From positions 1-7,269 of the forward strand of contig CAJUFW010000153.1 in assembly GCA_910585655.1 (NCBI GenBank): a DNA stretch of 7,269 nucleotides, read 5' to 3'. The notes under the pieces were generated by a model. The model had not been told where the DNA came from. It did not search any database and saw only the letters and a list, made by a program, of their open reading frames with translations. The position numbers and the translations under genes are program-made. The DNA comes from an uncultured Lachnospiraceae bacterium. GTDB taxonomy: Bacteria > Bacillota_A > Clostridia > Lachnospirales > Lachnospiraceae. Positions 6,964-7,269 of the stretch are shown piece by piece. Positions within the stretch are counted from its first letter, which is position 1. Every line of letters starts with the position of its first letter.

Positions 6964-7058
6964 GTCTCTGCACTACAGCACCCCTTTAAAGGGGAGAGAA
7001 ATCTTGCCGCAAAGCAGCGCGTCAAGATTTCCTCCCAGGGGTGCTTTCGTTCCGAGAC
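6964..7058 (-). repeat. 95-bp imperfect palindrome in the pepF leader (palindromic repeat or structured RNA)
   Basis: Nested inverted repeats are centred near 7014: GTCTC/GAGAC (6964-6968 with 7054-7058), AGCACCCC/GGGGTGCT (6977-6984 with 7038-7045), GGGAG-a-GAAATCTTG with CAAGATTTCCTCCC (6992-7006 with 7023-7036; one bulged base) and CGC/GCG (7008-7010 with 7019-7021) around an 8-base loop. A separate perfect palindrome CCCCTTTAAAGGGG (6981-6994) overlaps one arm and offers a competing fold. It lies between the predicted promoter and the first pepF gene, so it would be transcribed. There is no U-tract, so it is not an attenuator terminator. It matches no riboswitch class I can recall. It may equally be a dispersed MITE/REP-like palindromic element; I cannot tell from one copy. 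Confidence 0.7.
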
Positions 7059-7067
7059 TGATTTTTG

Positions 7068-7086
7068 AGTCCACCGAAGATGGACT
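7068..7086 (-). other. Small UUCG-loop hairpin at the start of the pepF leader
   Basis: AGTCCA and TGGACT pair. Inside them a C-G pair closes a UUCG tetraloop on the transcribed strand, with one bulged U. It begins about 7 nt after the expected transcription start and precedes the large palindrome. This could be a 5'-end stabiliser. No U-tract follows. Confidence 0.5.
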
Positions 7087-7099
7087 TCGTTCTGTCACC

Positions 7100-7128
7100 A
7101 TTATACACGCTCTTTTTCCTGCTTGCAA
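7100..7128 (-). promoter_or_regulatory. Sigma-A-type promoter of the pepF operon
   Basis: A perfect TATAAT (complement of 7100-7105) stands 17 bp from TTGCAA (7123-7128; 4 of 6 consensus bases). The -35 box sits inside a 10-bp perfect palindrome GCTTGCAAGC (7121-7130), a possible operator. The expected start near 7093 gives a leader of about 150 nt containing both hairpin elements above. It begins nine nt after the stop codon of the gene upstream, with no terminator visible in between. Confidence 0.75.
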
Positions 7129-7136
7129 GCGTAACT

Positions 7137-7269
7137 CTATATTTTCGGCGGCTGCAGGGCTTCCATCCCTGGCAGGTTGCGTAGTATACCGAATGCCAGG
7201 AAGAGGACGATCAGCGTTATGAGCAGTGCTGTTCCTGCCTTTCCGGTCTTGCAGTCCCCGTAGCGAATG
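7137..7269 (-). CDS. C-terminal end of a probable membrane protein (partial)
   Basis: In the minus frame beginning at 7268, 43 codons stay open to a TAG at 7137-7139. They contain a strongly hydrophobic stretch, TALLITLIVLFLAFGIL (fragment residues 13-29), which looks like a last transmembrane helix, preceded by basic and polar residues and followed by RNLPGMEALQPPKI. That layout is compatible with the end of a small membrane protein. The RNLP tail after the helix vaguely recalls DUF2752 proteins, but the fragment is too short to assign. Its stop lies just before the pepF promoter on the same strand, as expected for an adjacent gene. Caution: another minus frame is also open across this stretch. 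The helix and the well-placed stop are the reason for preferring this one. Confidence 0.5.
   Translation of the reverse strand, partial: IRYGDCKTGKAGTALLITLIVLFLAFGILRNLPGMEALQPPKI

Noticed and set aside
6941..6973. Upstream start for the first pepF copy giving MQRRNLNRRKE before MAKEL
   Set aside because: It would place AGGAGG inside the gene. The paralogue begins at MAKEL.
6964..7058. TPP riboswitch or T-box leader, suggested by GGGGTGCTGTAGTGCAGAGA on the minus strand
   Set aside because: The TPP core (CTGATCTGGATAATGCCAGCG-like segment) and the T-box GGGTGGNACCGCG motif are both absent, and no terminator with a U-tract follows.
6817..7222. Plus-strand open frames of 83 and 72 residues across the pepF leader
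   Set aside because: They run through the palindrome and promoter, have no good ribosome site and no recognisable domain, and are opposite the real transcription units.
1..7269. CRISPR array, tRNA or rRNA genes, prophage or toxin-antitoxin pair
   Set aside because: No regularly spaced direct repeats, RNA gene signatures or phage proteins were seen. The DUF4143 ATPase stands alone without a small partner gene.

Overview
The window looks like a chromosomal segment of a low-to-mid-GC Gram-positive gut-type anaerobe, most likely a Clostridia/Lachnospiraceae member. This is inferred from strong AGGAGG ribosome binding sites, sigma-A-type promoters with 17-bp spacers, U-tracted intrinsic terminators, and the character of the GH13, PepF and AAA/DUF4143 proteins. 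No ribosomal or other taxonomic marker is present. Every convincing gene is on the minus strand, so transcription runs from right to left.

From right to left: (1) 7137-7269 holds the last 43 codons of a probable membrane protein cut by the window edge. (2) 6941-7136 is the control region of a peptidase operon. It has a TTGCAA-17-TATAAT promoter, a small UUCG-type hairpin and a striking 95-bp imperfect palindrome between the promoter and the first gene. (3) 6940-5144 and 5109-3310 are two complete tandem oligoendopeptidase F (M3B) genes, 34 nt apart, about 67% identical without gaps, both with intact zinc sites. They end in a strong terminator at 3206-3255. (4) 3097-1868 is a single-gene unit with its own promoter, encoding an AAA_14/DUF4143 ATPase. 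(5) 1804-113 encodes a cytoplasmic GH13 alpha-amylase-family enzyme with an unusual charged linker and small C-terminal helical module. Its promoter overlaps the end of the ATPase gene and it ends in a perfect-looking terminator at 48-89. (6) 1-46 is most likely the 5' end of a class C group II intron lying immediately after that terminator's U-tract and continuing out of the window.

Functionally, the two PepF enzymes would degrade imported or intracellular oligopeptides and the GH13 enzyme would degrade intracellular maltodextrins. Both fit a saccharolytic/proteolytic gut lifestyle. The ATPase has no evident link to either. I see no clear previously undescribed multi-gene system. The points most worth checking are the terminator-targeted intron end, the 95-bp palindrome in the pepF leader, the asymmetrical divergence of the PepF pair, and the C-terminal extension of the GH13 enzyme.
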